NCBI GenBank assembly: GCA_963693285.1
Contig: OY848918.1
Location: forward strand, 3,787,876-3,851,875
Reading direction: 5' to 3'
DNA length: 64,000 nucleotides
Origin: Xestospongia muta
Taxonomy: Eukaryota > Porifera > Demospongiae > Haplosclerida > Petrosiidae
Shown here: positions 34,570-48,720 of the stretch, in pieces
Numbering within the stretch: the stretch's first letter is position 1
Layout: each line of letters starts with the position of its first letter
The notes under the pieces: model-generated
What the model was told of the DNA's origin: nothing
The model's input: only the letters and a program-made list of their open reading frames with translations
Database searches by the model: none
Position numbers and translations under genes: made by a program

Positions 34570-36604
34570 TTAATCACTATTTATTACACCGTATGCAGCA
34601 CATGTGTTCATCTCTAGTTCAGTAGTAGGTAGTGTAGTGATAATATCAACATTCTCATATTGAGGTAGAACTTGATGAGGGACAGTATCTGTTAGTGGAC
34701 TAACAGGAGATGGTACAGTACCTATAATGGGTAATACCATTTACAAACTATTCCCACTGTTAGTGTTACCTTGTCTCAGTGACTTAGTTCTTCTTATCCA
34801 ACATATCACTATATGTACTAGTACAGTACATACCAGTATTAGAACTGACACACCCACTAGACTACCTATACATAGAGATAATGTTATTCAACTACACAAT
34901 GTGTGGTTCATGTGATATATTTAATTATATACCTCCTAATGCATTTGTCAAACAACTTGTGTTCTTATAAACATGTGTATCTGTAGTACATGTAACTGAT
35001 AATTGAAAACATGTTATGTTATGGTTATGGTATGCGTATTAGACTCACTTGGACAATCACTTGCTCCTTTAGTTACTATTACTGTAAAAAATGATACAAT
35101 GGTCACTGGAGGAGATGGTTCTAATCCAGTAATAGTGATATTAGTAGATGATATTGCCCAGTCATCTGATAATCTACCCTCCTTTTTAATATCATATACA
35201 TACATATTATATATACCAGTAGGTATATCATATGTACATCCAATTACTGTATTACTACATACTGGAGAACACATCAATGATATGTTAGTACTGTAGGTAG
35301 ATGAGGTTAATGAAATAAGACAACCTTTAACAATAGCTCCTCTTATAAAATGACAGCTGTAACATATTGTACCAATATTACTTAGGTCATTATATAGGAT
35401 AGCTTCAGTAATATCATATGTACCTAATAAATGAGAAAATATTTGCAAGTCATTTATAATGTACTTACTTAGTACAGTTGATTCTGTTACATCAATAACA
35501 GCTCCACTTTGTAATGATAAACTCATTCTTGTCTTCCATATTTTATTCTCACTTATATTTACAATATAGATGGTAACAACAATAACTCCTTCATCAGCTA
35601 TAGTTATTGGATTATTTAGAAATATAGAAGAATTATCTTCATTGTATATAACAACATTTAGTTGAGCTGACTCCACTGTGTGTGGACATTGTTGAAGTTC
35701 CTAATATCACAAACATGAGATATCTAGAGATATCATAATGTAACTTACCAAATCATATATTGTTATATTTAGTATCCAACTATTAACTGATCTGATAAAG
35801 ATAGTTGTTAAATTACTTATATTAACTAAAATGAAAGTAATAAATTATACATTAGTAACCATAGTGATAATACCTCCTGGTACATGTAGTGATGTAGTAG
35901 TTATCTCTCCTTCTCCAGCTGAATTATTACCAGCTACACTAATTGTATAGTTACCAAATTGACTGGGACAATACTGCCATGTTGTAGAAGATGTAGTGTT
36001 CTGTGTAACTAGTTCTCCTCCACAAGTAACATTGATAATATAACCAGGTATGGATACCAGAGAGAAGGGAGGAGACCAGGAACAGTTTATATACTGACTT
36101 TGTACATGACATATCAAGTTGTTGACAGCAGCTAGTTCACCTAATGAGAGGGGATATAATGACATATATCAGAGAATGTGTATGTTACCTTGTATTCTCA
36201 GAGTAGATTTACTAGACTTGATATAATCAATATTGTTCACAGATCCTGCAGCAATACACTTCACTACTGTATTGTTATATTGAGGATATCCATGTATTGT
36301 AAGATTAGACTGCTGTGGTCCTCCAGTTGTAACAATACCAAGTTGGACAATGTTGTCATTATGACCATAACTTGTGCCATTTATATTCCAATTAACAGTC
36401 ACACCAGTATGATCCACTGAACATTGGTAATGTGCTAGTTGATAGACTCCAATATTAGGAGATGGAGTAAATTCAAACTGAACAGCTATATAATAAAAGT
36501 AAATAAAATAGTACATTAGTTATTAATATAATCATACCTGTACATTTTAATATAATAGATACTAACAATATCAGTAGTAGCCATGTTGTCTTCACTAGAT
36601 CCAT
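34570..36604 (-). CDS. Gene E: class 2 Ig-FN3 receptor with full YENV tail
   Basis: About 551 aa. Exons: 36604-36538 signal peptide; 36485-36189 Ig (HYQCSVDHTGVTVNW, VVKCIAAGSVNNIDYIKSSK); 36140-35874 FN3; 35825-35749; 35700-35049 class 2 domain (ESAQLNVVIYNED, ICYSCHFIRG, KGCLISLTSS, LMCSPVC, GCTYDIPTG); 34980-34933; 34865-34770 transmembrane helix with WIRRTK; 34721-34570 last exon (VLPQYENVDIITTLP, CAAYGVINSD). All phases match. Its membrane-proximal exons match C, but its Ig exon matches F and G, including the VNNIDYIKSSKSTLRIQG end, so it looks recombinant. Role inferred as a surface receptor. Confidence 0.8.
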
Positions 36605-39600
36605 ACTGAGTTTGTCATTACATCATTATTACATCACTATAAATACATTGATAATACATTATATGACATATTATAAAGTGAAAATGTAGATGGTTATGTT
36701 GCTATAGTAGTGTTGTTATGTTGAATTGCTAACGGTTTAGTCTGTTGCTTGTATATTATAGCTAACAGTTCATTATATACCACTTTTATGTATCATTAAA
36801 ATAACTGTGTAGATATGTTATTGATTATTGTAATATCATATATTGTTGAAATATTGTGTATCTTATAGGTGGTAGCTTCACTCAAAAACACACCATCTTT
36901 ATATATTGTGTATGTGAGATAATGTACATGTGGAAGTGTTGCTGATATAAATAATGAATAGAGTTTTAAATCATATTATGTTAATATTGACTTATTCTTT
37001 TAGGGTCACCATTGATGTCCAAAGTATGAAGTAATGAAAAATGATGATAATGCCTAAGATATTACCTGTCTATGATGAACTTTATAATGAAGAGTAATTG
37101 TCATTATATATAATAATAATTATTATAATAATATATAATAATAGAATAATGTATAATAATATATAATATATGCATTATATATAAAGTGAAAATGTAGATT
37201 GTATGTAATGTTAATAATAACATTGTCCCTTTACTTACCTATCAGCAGATAATAAGAAAGACTATTAAATAATATTTGATTCTATATTGTTATAATATTG
37301 ATTTCAAAGATTTTAGGGATGACAAAGGCTACACATGAACATTAATTAGCATAACACTCAATTTCAGACTTATAACATTGATACTATAGTACTTGCATCA
37401 TCTTATCCATGTAAAATAAATTTAAGAATGAATTGAAGGGACATCCTATCCTGGCAATAACCATACATTGTATAGACTACTTGAACAAGTAAGTTCATAT
37501 AATTATGTAATAACTTAGATATTATTAGATATTAGGTATAAAAATTACTTTAATATTTACAGATTGCTGTTAGCATACATGATATCATATAATAGTATTC
37601 AATTCAAAATAACAAAACTTCGTGAATAATAAATTTATATTCTTTCACAGAAACTCATTTGTACATGTACATTTTAAACTTATCTAGTTAACAGTTCTTT
37701 TTAGAAAAAGAATAGTACACTACAGGGAGTAACCTAACCCACTATTGTTATTATAGCAATTGTAATGTTTCTCAACTGGAACAACTTTCATGTACTAATG
37801 CTAAACAATTTATGGTTAGTATACTATTTTAAAAGGATTGGATTTACAACAGTGGTTCCAATTAATACCAACTTTTAACTACTAAATCTTATGATAATAA
37901 CAATCATGATAGCTTCAGAGTTTGTTTGTACATTAATTAAATATTATTATTGCATCAACTACACAACTAATGACATTACACTTAATGGTAATATCTAATT
38001 TAAAATTCAAAATGTACTACCACAACATCATAATACATCATAATAGATTTAAAGACCAGTTAGTGAAGATGGCTTGAAATAAGGGCAGTTATATCTATTA
38101 CAGTGTAAATTCATCTCTGAAATAAAGACACAGTGCCAGAACTAAATGCAGCTGCAACATTTGACATCATAATATTATAATTAGTGTGTTTAGTATGCCA
38201 AAACTAATACAAATATATAATGTTGTAATGGATAAAATATTTTAGTAGACTAACTAAAACTAAATAGATCACTATTAACATAACATTTAAAACTCTATTC
38301 ATGTTAGCAATAGCTCCACATGTACATTATTTCACATAGACAATGTAAAAGACAGTGTGTTTGTTAGTGAAGCTATCTATAGAGTAAATATACTCAATAG
38401 ATACAGAATATACCAACTACAAGCTCATAAAAGTAACCTCTTGCTATTTGTGAGACATACTGAGTCTCTAAGGCTAGTATTGTATAGATAGACATAATTA
38501 TGATTACTGCATGTTTCTATAGTAATCATACACTTTATAGTGCTGATAATTAGTAGCTTTTGTATAGATTATTAACTTTAAAAGAAGTTTAAAAGACAAG
38601 TTTATTTTGTGCTGACTGTTATGTTACTACCAATCATTCTAATTCTAACTATTACTACATAATAATTCCAAGACAATAATCATAAATGTTATTATTATAT
38701 ATACTACAATTATGATCTCTTAGAATGGTAAAATATATTAGATTGTAAATTAATAATTAGCTATAATATATAATTAGCAAAAATACATATTAGTGTTGTT
38801 GTAATTGTATTTTTTTATGTAAAACAAACAAATATATTTTATTAAATAGTAATATATCATAAATGATAGCTATCACTTTAAAGACAAAGATGGTGAAACA
38901 AGATAAATGAAGTAGGTTGAGAATTTGTACTATATTTACAATGCAGTTATAAATATAGTTACAAAGATCATCAATTTTATTAAAATGACCCCATGAGTTA
39001 AATAAAATTGACTCATAAATACTAAATTGTAATAATGCAACATGTTCTGAGCACATGCAGTACACAATCAAGTTGTATTTTTAAAGTCAATTTTTCCAAG
39101 AATGTGCACATGATAAACTAATGTGTCTGGAGTAAAGATAAGATGATGACTCAGTGATCTAGTCAATGAATATAACACCAATGACCAATAATAGAATGTG
39201 GACTGCATTTGAATAAAATTAAAAACCATGTTGCTACATTTCAAACATAACATTGAATTTTCTCATAAATCATTTTATTACTTTACAAAAAATTCATTAT
39301 CATTATTATTATTATCTTTTTGATAATATAACAACCAATCAGAAAACCTCAGATCATAACTGATATGCCAAGAACTATATCATTTCGTAAAATTCAGAGA
39401 TAAGATAGTATATTATGCCCTCATAATAATGTAAATGAGGATATTCAATCTGATGTACTAGAAAATGAATAGTAAATTTCTCTTGTGAGGTTTTTCACTA
39501 TATCCCATTGTTTATTGACTGTATTGACAGAGGGATTAATAAGTAACCTGATATTATAAACTTTATGCAATGTTTGTTGTTCATTAAGGACACACAAATA

Positions 39601-42038
39601 TGCTTATATCAAACATACACTTTCAATTGGTTGCCTAGACTATTGTTTGCTTTGACATTGATATCAAAGAAATTACACCTGCACTGAACAATATGAAGGA
39701 AGAAGATATAAATTGAATTGTCTGCACCATGTGTAATGTATTACTAGTATGAGTCTCTGAGCAACTGGTACCAGAATTAGTGAATAATACAGGTATAGCA
39801 ACATCAATACAACAATAACATGGGAAGATCAATTATGGAATGTTTATACAAGTATACTTAGCTTTTTGCTTATTTAAATGCATACAAGGAAGGGAGTACA
39901 TGTCTATCTTCCCTTTTATGGTGTAATCAGTTAATCTGACAATGTAACATACACTGTAGTAATTATGTAGTATTAACTACTATGATGTACTTGATATGTC
40001 ACAAACACTACTTCATTCAAGTAAACAACATCTATGTGAAATGAATGTTAGATAATTTTGGGACATACTGGTGTGAGTCTCATTCCTGGACAGTCAAGTT
40101 GATCTATTCACCCTAGGGTAGATATTGAAACAAGTGAATTGGGTTACAAGTTTGCAATGATGCATCCTGTTTGATTCTTTATGACACACTAACTCTAAGA
40201 CATATACTTAGATTGCTAAAGTCATCATAAGGCTGAACAGACTACGCTATTGTATTTTGATCCACCTTTCTTTGGAGGGGAGGGGTAATAAATGGACTTG
40301 TGTGACACATGAAGTCAGAAAGAGAGATTATTTAACATTAATAATATAACTATTATAGTTATATATTGAAAGTTTACTAACTATATTATGTATTAATCAC
40401 TACCTTCAATCAGACTTGTTGTGGTTTACGTATTAGACTATAATGATCAACTTAATGATTAGAATTACCAATGATTTATAATATCTTAGTTTCCTATTAT
40501 ACTTTTTGAAATCTTAGCATTATAATTAGTTAACCATATTCGATGAAGGTGATATACATACAGTTAGGTGATAATAGTAGTGAGAATGATGTAACACCAT
40601 AAACAGGCACTAACTGTGCCATTATTATAATCCAGTTGTCATTTACTGTTTGCAGGAAAAAGAGTTTGCAATTAAGTGACAAAGTTGTAATTTAGTAAGC
40701 TAGATCAAATCTTTAATAAAACATGAGAAGACATATATTCGTGGTAATTCAGAAGAAGTACTGTGTAAGTCTTTGTGACATAAATGCATACATCAAAAAG
40801 TAGCTCATTAAAGATTGATTACTGTAATTAGTTTATTTTAATAATTATCAATAATAAAATGATGGAGTCATAGAACTTTCTTGATCATATCTACTTGTAC
40901 CACTGATATTAATAAACTATTGAGTAATTAAAAAGTAACTATGGACACATAATGTTACATAATGTTATAAATATCATGTATTTATTTTTTAGTTAATTAT
41001 GAGCACATCTGTTCTTATTAAACAGAACAAACTTACAACAGGCCTGTTGTGAAAATTATTCCCATAGAAATTCCTCTTCATAATTACTATTGATAAGAAT
41101 TTAAATAATGTATTCGTTACTGTGAAATACATCATATAATCAGTGTCACTTGTTATGTAAAAAACTAGGAAGAACATTTTATATAGTAATTGTAAGTTAA
41201 TATAATAATTAACATCATTTTAAATCAATGTCTTTGTGTTGAGACATCAATCCATATTGACAGTCATGAGATGGTACAATTAATTATATAACAATATCTG
41301 GGTATACAGGAGATTCTTACAACTACATAATAACAAGACACCACATCAAATACATGATAATATTTGTAAGGTATATTTATAATTATTTTATAATTTCCTG
41401 TGACTACTTATAAATGATAACAGACTACCAATATTAGTGGTCAAATACATTATTATTAATGTTACTAATATCAAACTATAATACATGATATTAATTACAT
41501 TATGTGACATTATGTCTCTATACTTACTTAATAGGTAGTGTAGTTTCTGTATCAGTGTTAATAAACAACAGTCTAATATTGAGGTGAGCCTCACTACATA
41601 ATTTCGAATGTAATTAGAAGCCTATACACTCATAATAAAGAGGCTATATGTGATTTAGTCAACCTGCATTGTATTATAAATATAGTAGTGATTTTTTTAG
41701 TTCCATATGTAACTGCTATGACAAGTAAATGATAATAACACTATTTATTACTATTGACTGTGTGATATATTATCATATTAATCACTTATATTTTGTATAC
41801 TCTATTATTACCAAATCATTGTGAGATATTTCCCTTATGTACACACAAATAGCACGGTCACTCTTGGCAGCATCTAAAAATTAATTGTTTATCCTTACAA
41901 AATATACCTAGAGGAAAAAATGAGTACCATTATTTTTGTAAATTTATTCATTAATCATGTTTTCAAAACTGTAGGACAAATATCACTAATTAATATAAAT
42001 TTTGCTGGTAGCTGTCAACTATATCTGTGCCTATTTAT
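36605..42038. other. Gene-poor AT-rich DNA
   Basis: About 5.4 kb with no exon of the receptor family and no other recognisable gene on either strand. TAA/TA-rich microsatellite-like sequence lies near 37105-37180. Scattered short open frames lack splice continuity and domain features. Confidence 0.6.
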
Positions 42039-43262
42039 AGTATTTAACCCCAAACCCATCTTGAGAGCATGCACTGCATGTGTACTATATCAATTTGTGA
42101 TATATGATATTCACCACTTCAGAGCATGCACTGCATGCTGTTGGCACATGATAGCTAATAGTAAAGTATATTTACCAATTGTTAAATGGTCCAATTTCCC
42201 ATTACCTTAGAATGGTATACATATATTGGGTTATACAAATACTTGTGATAAATTATTTGTGGCATTTAACCCCAAACCCATCTTGAGAGCATGCACTGCA
42301 TGTATATTATGTCAATTTGTGATATATGATATTCACCACTTCAGAGCATGCACTGCATGCTGTTGGCACATGATAGCTAATAGTAAAGTATATTTACCAA
42401 TTGTTAAATGGTCCAATTTCCCATTACCTTAGAGTGGTATACATATATTGGGTTATACAAATACTTGTGATAAATTATTTGTGGCATTTAACCCCAAACC
42501 CATCTTGAGAGCATGCACTGCATGTGTACTATATCAATTTGTGATATATGATATTCACCACTTCAGAGCATGCACTGCATGCTGTTGGCACATGATAGCT
42601 AATAGTAAAGTATATTTACCAATGGTTAAATGGTCCAATTTCCCATTACCTTAGAATGGTATACATATATTGGGTTATACAAATACTTGTGATAAATTAT
42701 TTGTGGCATTTAACCCCAAACCCATCTTGAGAGCATGCACTGCATGTATATTATGTCAATTTGTGATATATGATATTCACCACTTCAGAGCATGCACTGC
42801 ATGCTGTTGGCACATGATAGCTAATAGTAAAGTATATTTACCAATTGTTAAATGGTCCAATTTCCCATTACCTTAGAGTGGTATACATATATTGGGTTAT
42901 ACAAATACTTGTGATAAATTATTTGTGGCATTTAACCCCAAACCCATCTTGAGAGCATGCACTGCATGTGTACTATATCAATTTGTGATATATGATATTC
43001 ACCACTTCAGAGCATGCACTGCATGCTGTTGGCACATGATAGCTAATAGTAAAGTATATTTACCAATTGTTAAATGGTCCAATTTCCCATTACCTTAGAA
43101 TGGTATACATATATTGGGTTATACAAATACTTGTGATAAATTATTTGTGGCATTTAACCCCAAACCCATCTTGAGAGCATGCACTGCATGTGTACTATGT
43201 CAATTTGTGATATATGATATTCACCACTTCAGAGCATGCACTACATGATCTTGGCACATGAT
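42039..43262. repeat. 222-bp satellite array, about 5.5 copies
   Basis: Units start TTTAACCCCAAACCCATCTT and end near GTGATAAATTATTTGTGGCA. The unit is 74 codons long, so a 68-residue frame recurs in each copy without evidence of a gene. Copies alternate at two places: GTGTACTATATC / GTATATTATGTC and TTAGAATGG / TTAGAGTGG. Each unit holds two GAGCATGCACTGCATG palindromes. A diverged half-unit lies at about 43555-43615 (AAATGGTCCCATTTCCCATT). Confidence 0.95.
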
Positions 43263-44192
43263 AGCTTATAGTAAATACAATTTTGACAGTATTGAATTTA
43301 TTATATAATGTGTGTTATGTCCTTGCAATAAAAGTATACTAATACATAGTAATGTGATCTGTTTTTCTCAGATGTAGCTAAATCAGATGAGAGAAAGAAT
43401 ATTATTTATGTCCTTGTAATACAAAGTAGACTAATGTTATTGGTTAATATCAAGTCAAGCAGATGTGTATATAGAGCATGCGATATGCATAGTTTAATTT
43501 AAATACTTAGATAGCTTATATTGTTATATTATACTTGTTAGATATAATTATTCAATTTGTTAAATGGTCCCATTTCCCATTACTTTATAATGGTGTACAT
43601 ATATTAAGTTATACTCTAATACACAAAGCTACTATGCTGATGTGAACACCTTCAATATCACAGAAGAACAACCAATAAATACAGATAAATAATGCATGAT
43701 TTATTAAGTAAATAAGAAGTAAATCAAGAGTTAATTAATAAATAATGACTTATTTAATATATACGAATTAAATATTATTAATATATCACAATAAGTTTCC
43801 AATTTTGATACAAATGACGCCCCATAATAGTGTAATATCTATTCATAGAAAGTTGGATGTAATGTAGCAGCTATCCATTATAAGACAGTTTGTCTAAATC
43901 ATACTTCTTTATATGAATTTCACTGAACTAGCAGAATTACATACACAAAGAGGTGAGGTTATACACATTGATATCATATTGACAGTTAATATGTCACTAT
44001 GAGTAAGTAAAATGAAATGGCATTGAGCTACAATTTGTTCACATACCTCCACAGATTGACATTACTGTTGATTCAATTACTATTTCAATAAGGTATCCAT
44101 TATAATATGAAATAATGGCGTTGTTATATATGCATTACTGTGTTATTTTGGTCTGAAAATAAGGTGTTGACATATACACTCAGCTTTAAAAT

Positions 44193-44198
<6 letters not shown>

Positions 44199-44240
<42 letters not shown>

Positions 44241-44254
44241 GAGGGGGGGGGGAG
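44199..44254. repeat. (GA)n microsatellite
   Basis: AG dinucleotides interrupted by a run of nine or ten G. Confidence 0.9.
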
Positions 44255-44593
44255 AGTGAGAGACTAAGACTATTGTTCTTTTAGATCAGATATAACTGAA
44301 TTTTACATATTACCTCATTAGGGGATATGTTCAACAACTAATGACATTTACATCTATCCACCCTAGACATAAATTATTGACATAAATTATAGACTAGACA
44401 TGATATTTCAAAAACAAGGTTATTTGTCATTAGATAAAATTTGTACATTATAATTTATAATAAACCATGACACACACACCTAATACAATGATTGGAATTA
44501 TGACACTGTCCTTAATTCATCCATGTCTATTGTCTAGCTAGACAATGTTATGATATTATCATGATGATTAGTTGTATCTAAAAATATTATACA

Positions 44594-44661
44594 TGCATAC
44601 ATACATACATACATACATACATACATACATACATACATACATACATACATACATACATACA

Positions 44662-44708
<47 letters not shown>
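44594..44708. repeat. (CATA)n then (AT)n compound microsatellite
   Basis: About 17 CATA units followed by about 20 AT units; the minus-strand frame of alternating Tyr-Met-Cys-Val is an artefact. Confidence 0.95.
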
Positions 44709-44711
<3 letters not shown>

Positions 44712-44944
44712 ATATACACCTCATCTGTGAGAAATATAGATCATTATTACTACATAATTTGTGTTACAAAATACTCAAAATTTTTGTTATAATTATATTT
44801 TTTATTTGTAATGCCATTTACAAATTAATCATACTCCTTTTTGCTTGAATTTACTAACAGAAGAATTATCACATTGCCATAGTAACAGGTTACGGAACAT
44901 TTAAATTAAGTAAGATGTACATTACCATTGGTCATTTCAATTGA

Positions 44945-45501
44945 CTTAACATTGTAAATATAGCTGAGAATAAAATATGGACACAAAAATGAGTTTATCA
45001 TTACCAAGTGGAGCTCTTATTGATGTAACAGAATCAACTGTACTAAATAAGTACATTATAAATGACTTACAAATATTTTCTCATTCATTAGGTACATATC
45101 ATATTACTGAAGCTACCCTATATAATGACCTAAGTAATATTGGTAGATTATGTTATAGCTATCATTTTATAAGAGGAGATATTGTTAAAGGTTGTTTTAT
45201 TTCACTAACTTCCTCTACCTACAGTAGTAACATATCATTGATGTGTTCTCCAGTATGTAGTAGTACAGTAATTGGATGTACATATGATATACCTACTGGT
45301 ATATATAATATGTATGTATATGATATTGAAGAGAAGGGTAGATTATCAGATGACTGGGCAATATCATCTACCAATATCATCATTACTGGATTGGAACCAA
45401 TTTGTCTGTCTATTAAAATGATTATTTTATTATTATGTTCTGTTTCCATTATTATAGCACTAGTTACTACAACAATTACTATAACAGTGTATGACTGCTA
45501 A
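44945..45501 (+). pseudogene. Gene L: class 2 domain relic, inverted
   Basis: The plus strand carries the second two-thirds of the class 2 domain: LSLPSGALIDVTESTVLNKY, LYNDLSNIGRLCYSYHF, KGCFISLTSS, LMCSPVCSSTVIGCTYDI, then hydrophobic residues and stop. A one-base loss after AENKIW breaks the frame; the 174-codon open frame from Met 44977 exists only because of that change. The first CxxC cysteine is changed (CYSY for CYSC). No signal, Ig, FN3 or membrane exon adjoins. Confidence 0.75.
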
Positions 45502-46022
45502 AGTAACTATTTTGCTACAAATTTCCTCTCAGCTGTGTGATAATAGTGGGTAAAGCAAAGCTTTGATAAAGGTATACTAGTATGCATTACAGTGTATATA
45601 TGTGTGATGCTATCCTTAAATAAAACTCAGTATATTATTATATTATGTACACTAAAGCATACACTACTTTATTAGATCTAAACATCATATAAACTTATAA
45701 ATGAGGAAATGTACACTTATCATAATGCTCATAGTGTTAGTTTGTTACTTATAATAACTTTACTTAGCAGTTATGATAATTACAATATCTATCTATGACA
45801 CTAACCAAACCTATGTAAAACCTGTGTAATTATTTTCACTAGTGCACAAACATTACTGTCACCAGAAAGTTATGATAGCAACAAACTATATTTGCACACA
45901 CCTTCATTAATTACATTCCATCATTGATACAGAATTATATAACGTAAGATGATGTATTTTGATGTAGTCTAGTTGTATTAATTAGATTTGGTTCTTTATT
46001 TATTATCAGTGTGGAAAAAATT
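45502..46022. other. Intergenic, nothing recognised
   Basis: Separates relic L from the last exon of gene F; the two converge here. Confidence 0.5.
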
Positions 46023-48153
46023 TCAATAATAAAGAACATTTAAATTGCATTTCATAAGTAGTAGTTCATCATCATTGGTAATACACAGATAAACTGTTGT
46101 ATAGTCTGTCACATTCACATAATGAGACCCTTCACAGTTTACAAAAAGCTCCCACATTATAATAGAGCAGTGTTATGATGAATAATTGTCTTTTGTATTA
46201 ACCTCATCTGAATTATTCTCAGTACTCTCATTGTCTTGTTCTGGCATCCATTTATCTGTACATGTGACAATGTCATTATTAATACAGTATATTTAACTTA
46301 CTTCTCTTGGTTCTATATAGAACTATAGTTATAATTATAGTCCCTATAATAATTAATAATACAACTACAATTGCTGAGATTACTATAGTAACTATAAAAG
46401 ATAATTCACAATAACAACACTACATTATATTATGTATAAACTTACCAGTTGTTGGTACTGATGAATCACCTTTCGCTTCTGTAGTGTATATAAATTAATA
46501 TAACAAGAATTTTAATATAATAACTTACTCTCACCAAGTATAGTTGATGGAGATGATGATATAGTATCAGTTGACAAAGGAAATACACTTGATATGAAGG
46601 TTGTAGAAGGAATAATGTTAGTAGTAGTAGGTAGTCCATTGACTGATTGATTAGTCAGTTTTACAGCATACTCAGTAGTATATGGTACATTGTTATAATC
46701 CATATCATAAAATGTCACATTATAGTCACTGGTATATATTCCTGTCACACATTTACTAGCAGTACTGACATCTACTGATGTTCTCACTATGGTAATATTA
46801 CCACTGTAGTAGTCTGTTATAAGTGAGTTATATTCAATATAACATCCTTGTGATTGACTACCCCCAAGAAAATAACAAGTAAAACAAACCTGTCCGGACT
46901 CCTCTGTTAAACTGCCATTTTGTACATCGAATGTAGCTAATAAAAATATTAATACAATTAATATAATTAAACAAACTTACAAAATAGCTCAACTGGTGAA
47001 TTTAGAGATTTACAGTTGTAACTTAAAGTCAAAACGATGCTCCATTTGTTTCTGCCAGTAATCTCAATACTCATATTTCCAATTAACATATTTCCAACAA
47101 AATCATCTACACTTCCATTAAAAATAAATGATGTTCCAGTACTATTAGTTAAATTGATATATACTAATGATGGCTGTAGTGAATACACAGTCTAGATAAA
47201 ATATATGTAAAAGTTTATGATATTTATATAAGAGAAGTTTTTATACCTCCACAATATAATTGACCAAATATGTGTCATTTAATAATCTTTTAAAAGTCAC
47301 ATCATAGTTAGTAATTCTATCTATTAGTGTCAAGTAGTTAACAAATTAAAATGTCTACAACATTTACCTTCTGGTACTATAACTGATGTAATAATTATCT
47401 CTCCTTCTCCAGCTGAGTTATTACCAGCTACACTAATTGTATATGTACCAAATTGACTGGGACAGTACTGCCATGTTGTAGAAGATGTAGTGTTCTGTGT
47501 AACTAGTTCTCCTCCATAAGTAACATTGATGATATAACCAGGTATGGATACCAGAGAGAAGGGAGGAGACCAGGAACAGTTTATATACTGACTTTGTACA
47601 TGACATATCAAGTTGTTGACAGCAGCTAGTTCACCTAATGAAAGAAGATAAAATGATATATATCAAAGAGTGTGTATGTTACCTTGTATTCTCAGAGTAG
47701 ATTTACTAGACTTGATATAATCAATATTGTTCACAGAACCTGCAGCAATACATTTCACTACTGTATTGTTATATTGAGGATATCCATGTATTGTAAGATT
47801 AGACTGCTGTAGTACTCCACTTGTAACGATACCAGGGTGGATGTTGTTGTCATTATGACCATAACCTGTTCCATTTACATTCCAATTAACAGTCACACCA
47901 GTATGATCCACTGAACATTGGTAATGTGCTAGTTGATAGACTCCAATATTAGGAGATGGAGTAAATTCAAACTGAACAGCTATACAAATTAGAAAATTTT
48001 CATGAAAAATTCTTTTAGCAAATTAGTATATACACGATATGTAGAATGTATGTAGGTATAGCCTGATAGAAAAAAATAAACTGTCATACCCAAGATATTG
48101 ACAAACAACATGATGATGTAGCATAGAGACAGTAGTAAGAGCTCGAGCGCCAT
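46023..48153 (-). CDS. Gene F: class 1 Ig-FN3 receptor with acidic YVNV tail
   Basis: About 540 aa. Exons: 48153-48090 signal peptide MALELLLLSLCYIIMLFVNI, unrelated to that of B; 47979-47683 Ig; 47634-47368 FN3 (NCSWSPPFS, YCPSQFGTY); 47320-47247; 47191-46981 (FIFNGSVDDFVGN, LSYNCKSLNSPVELF); 46936-46529 cysteine-rich module (CFTCYFLGG, QGCYIEY, KCVTGIY) and Ser/Thr stalk; 46478-46446; 46391-46302 transmembrane helix (IVVVLLIIIGTIIITIVLY) then RTKR; 46255-46203 acidic (WMPEQDNESTENNSDE); 46148-46023 last exon (CEGSHYVNVTDYTTVYLC). All junctions are in phase. The cytoplasmic end is unlike B, C and E, and YVNV fits an SH2-type pYxN motif. Receptor role inferred. Confidence 0.8.
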
Positions 48154-48720
48154 TTCTTATCAGGGAGGAATCCAAGGTATACACAATAAAGTGACTTTAG
48201 AGCAAGATTTAGCTCGCATTAGTAAATTGCAGCTTTTTACGTCAAACAACACTTTAGTCTGCGTTGCCGCCTTCCTCTCTAAGCGAAGGGTCGGCAATTC
48301 CAGACTTTTAACACGATACGAGACAGCGTGTACCATCTTTTTTTATTCGTGTAAAAAACAGCTTATGGGAGAGGGAATCCTTGGTAATGACCATAGATTG
48401 TACCAGACACATTACCACGTGATCTGATACAATCTATGAATAAAAAACATTTTCTCTAAAAAATGAAGTAAATGTACTGATGACTAATATAATTAGTTCA
48501 ATATAAAGAATCCAAACAAGGTAGTAAGGATGACAATTGCATCATCCCTACATAATATACAGGTGGCACAAACAATTTGGGATATTCACTAACTATATCT
48601 AAATTCCTTAAATAATATCAGATATATATTGTTCCATTCTATGTCTGTGCTATTGTGTAGGGATGATACTATTGATCTTGTTTGTATTCTTTATATTGCA
48701 CTGATACATCAGTAGTAGCC
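48154..48720 (-). promoter_or_regulatory. Replacement 5' block of gene F
   Basis: Upstream of the F start the DNA turns locally GC-richer (TCTGCGTTGCCGCCTTCCTC, AAGCGAAGGGTCGGCAATTC) and matches the region upstream of G. It ends at about 48712, where the first half of the old signal-peptide exon (MDLMKTTWLLL on the minus strand, 48746-48714) and the family 5' flank resume. The block from about 47985 to 48712 therefore replaced the original intron 1 and half of exon 1. Promoter activity is inferred. Confidence 0.55.

Larger units (their letters stand above)
43620..44930. other. Intergenic with microsatellites
   Basis: No gene recognised. Contains the (GA)n and (CATA)n/(AT)n tracts listed separately. 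Confidence 0.6.

Noticed and set aside
35003..35296. Plus-strand frame opposite the class 2 exon of gene E, repeated opposite the class 2 exon of L (45219-45449)
   Set aside because: It is the antisense shadow of a conserved coding exon; its recurrence follows from the duplication.
38790..39253. Pair of minus-strand frames of 93 and 61 codons
   Set aside because: Low-complexity, no motifs, no in-phase splice junctions; treated as chance frames in AT-rich DNA.
41920..43098. Series of near-identical 68-codon frames resembling a tandem small cysteine-rich gene family
   Set aside because: They are the same frame in each 222-bp satellite unit; no promoter, splice or signal features, and the array starts and ends mid-unit.
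42039..43262. CRISPR-like array
   Set aside because: Units are contiguous 222-bp repeats without unique spacers, and the window is clearly eukaryotic.
48191..48427. Plus-strand 78-codon frame upstream of gene F
   Set aside because: It overlaps the presumed promoter block shared with G, where the frame is not conserved.
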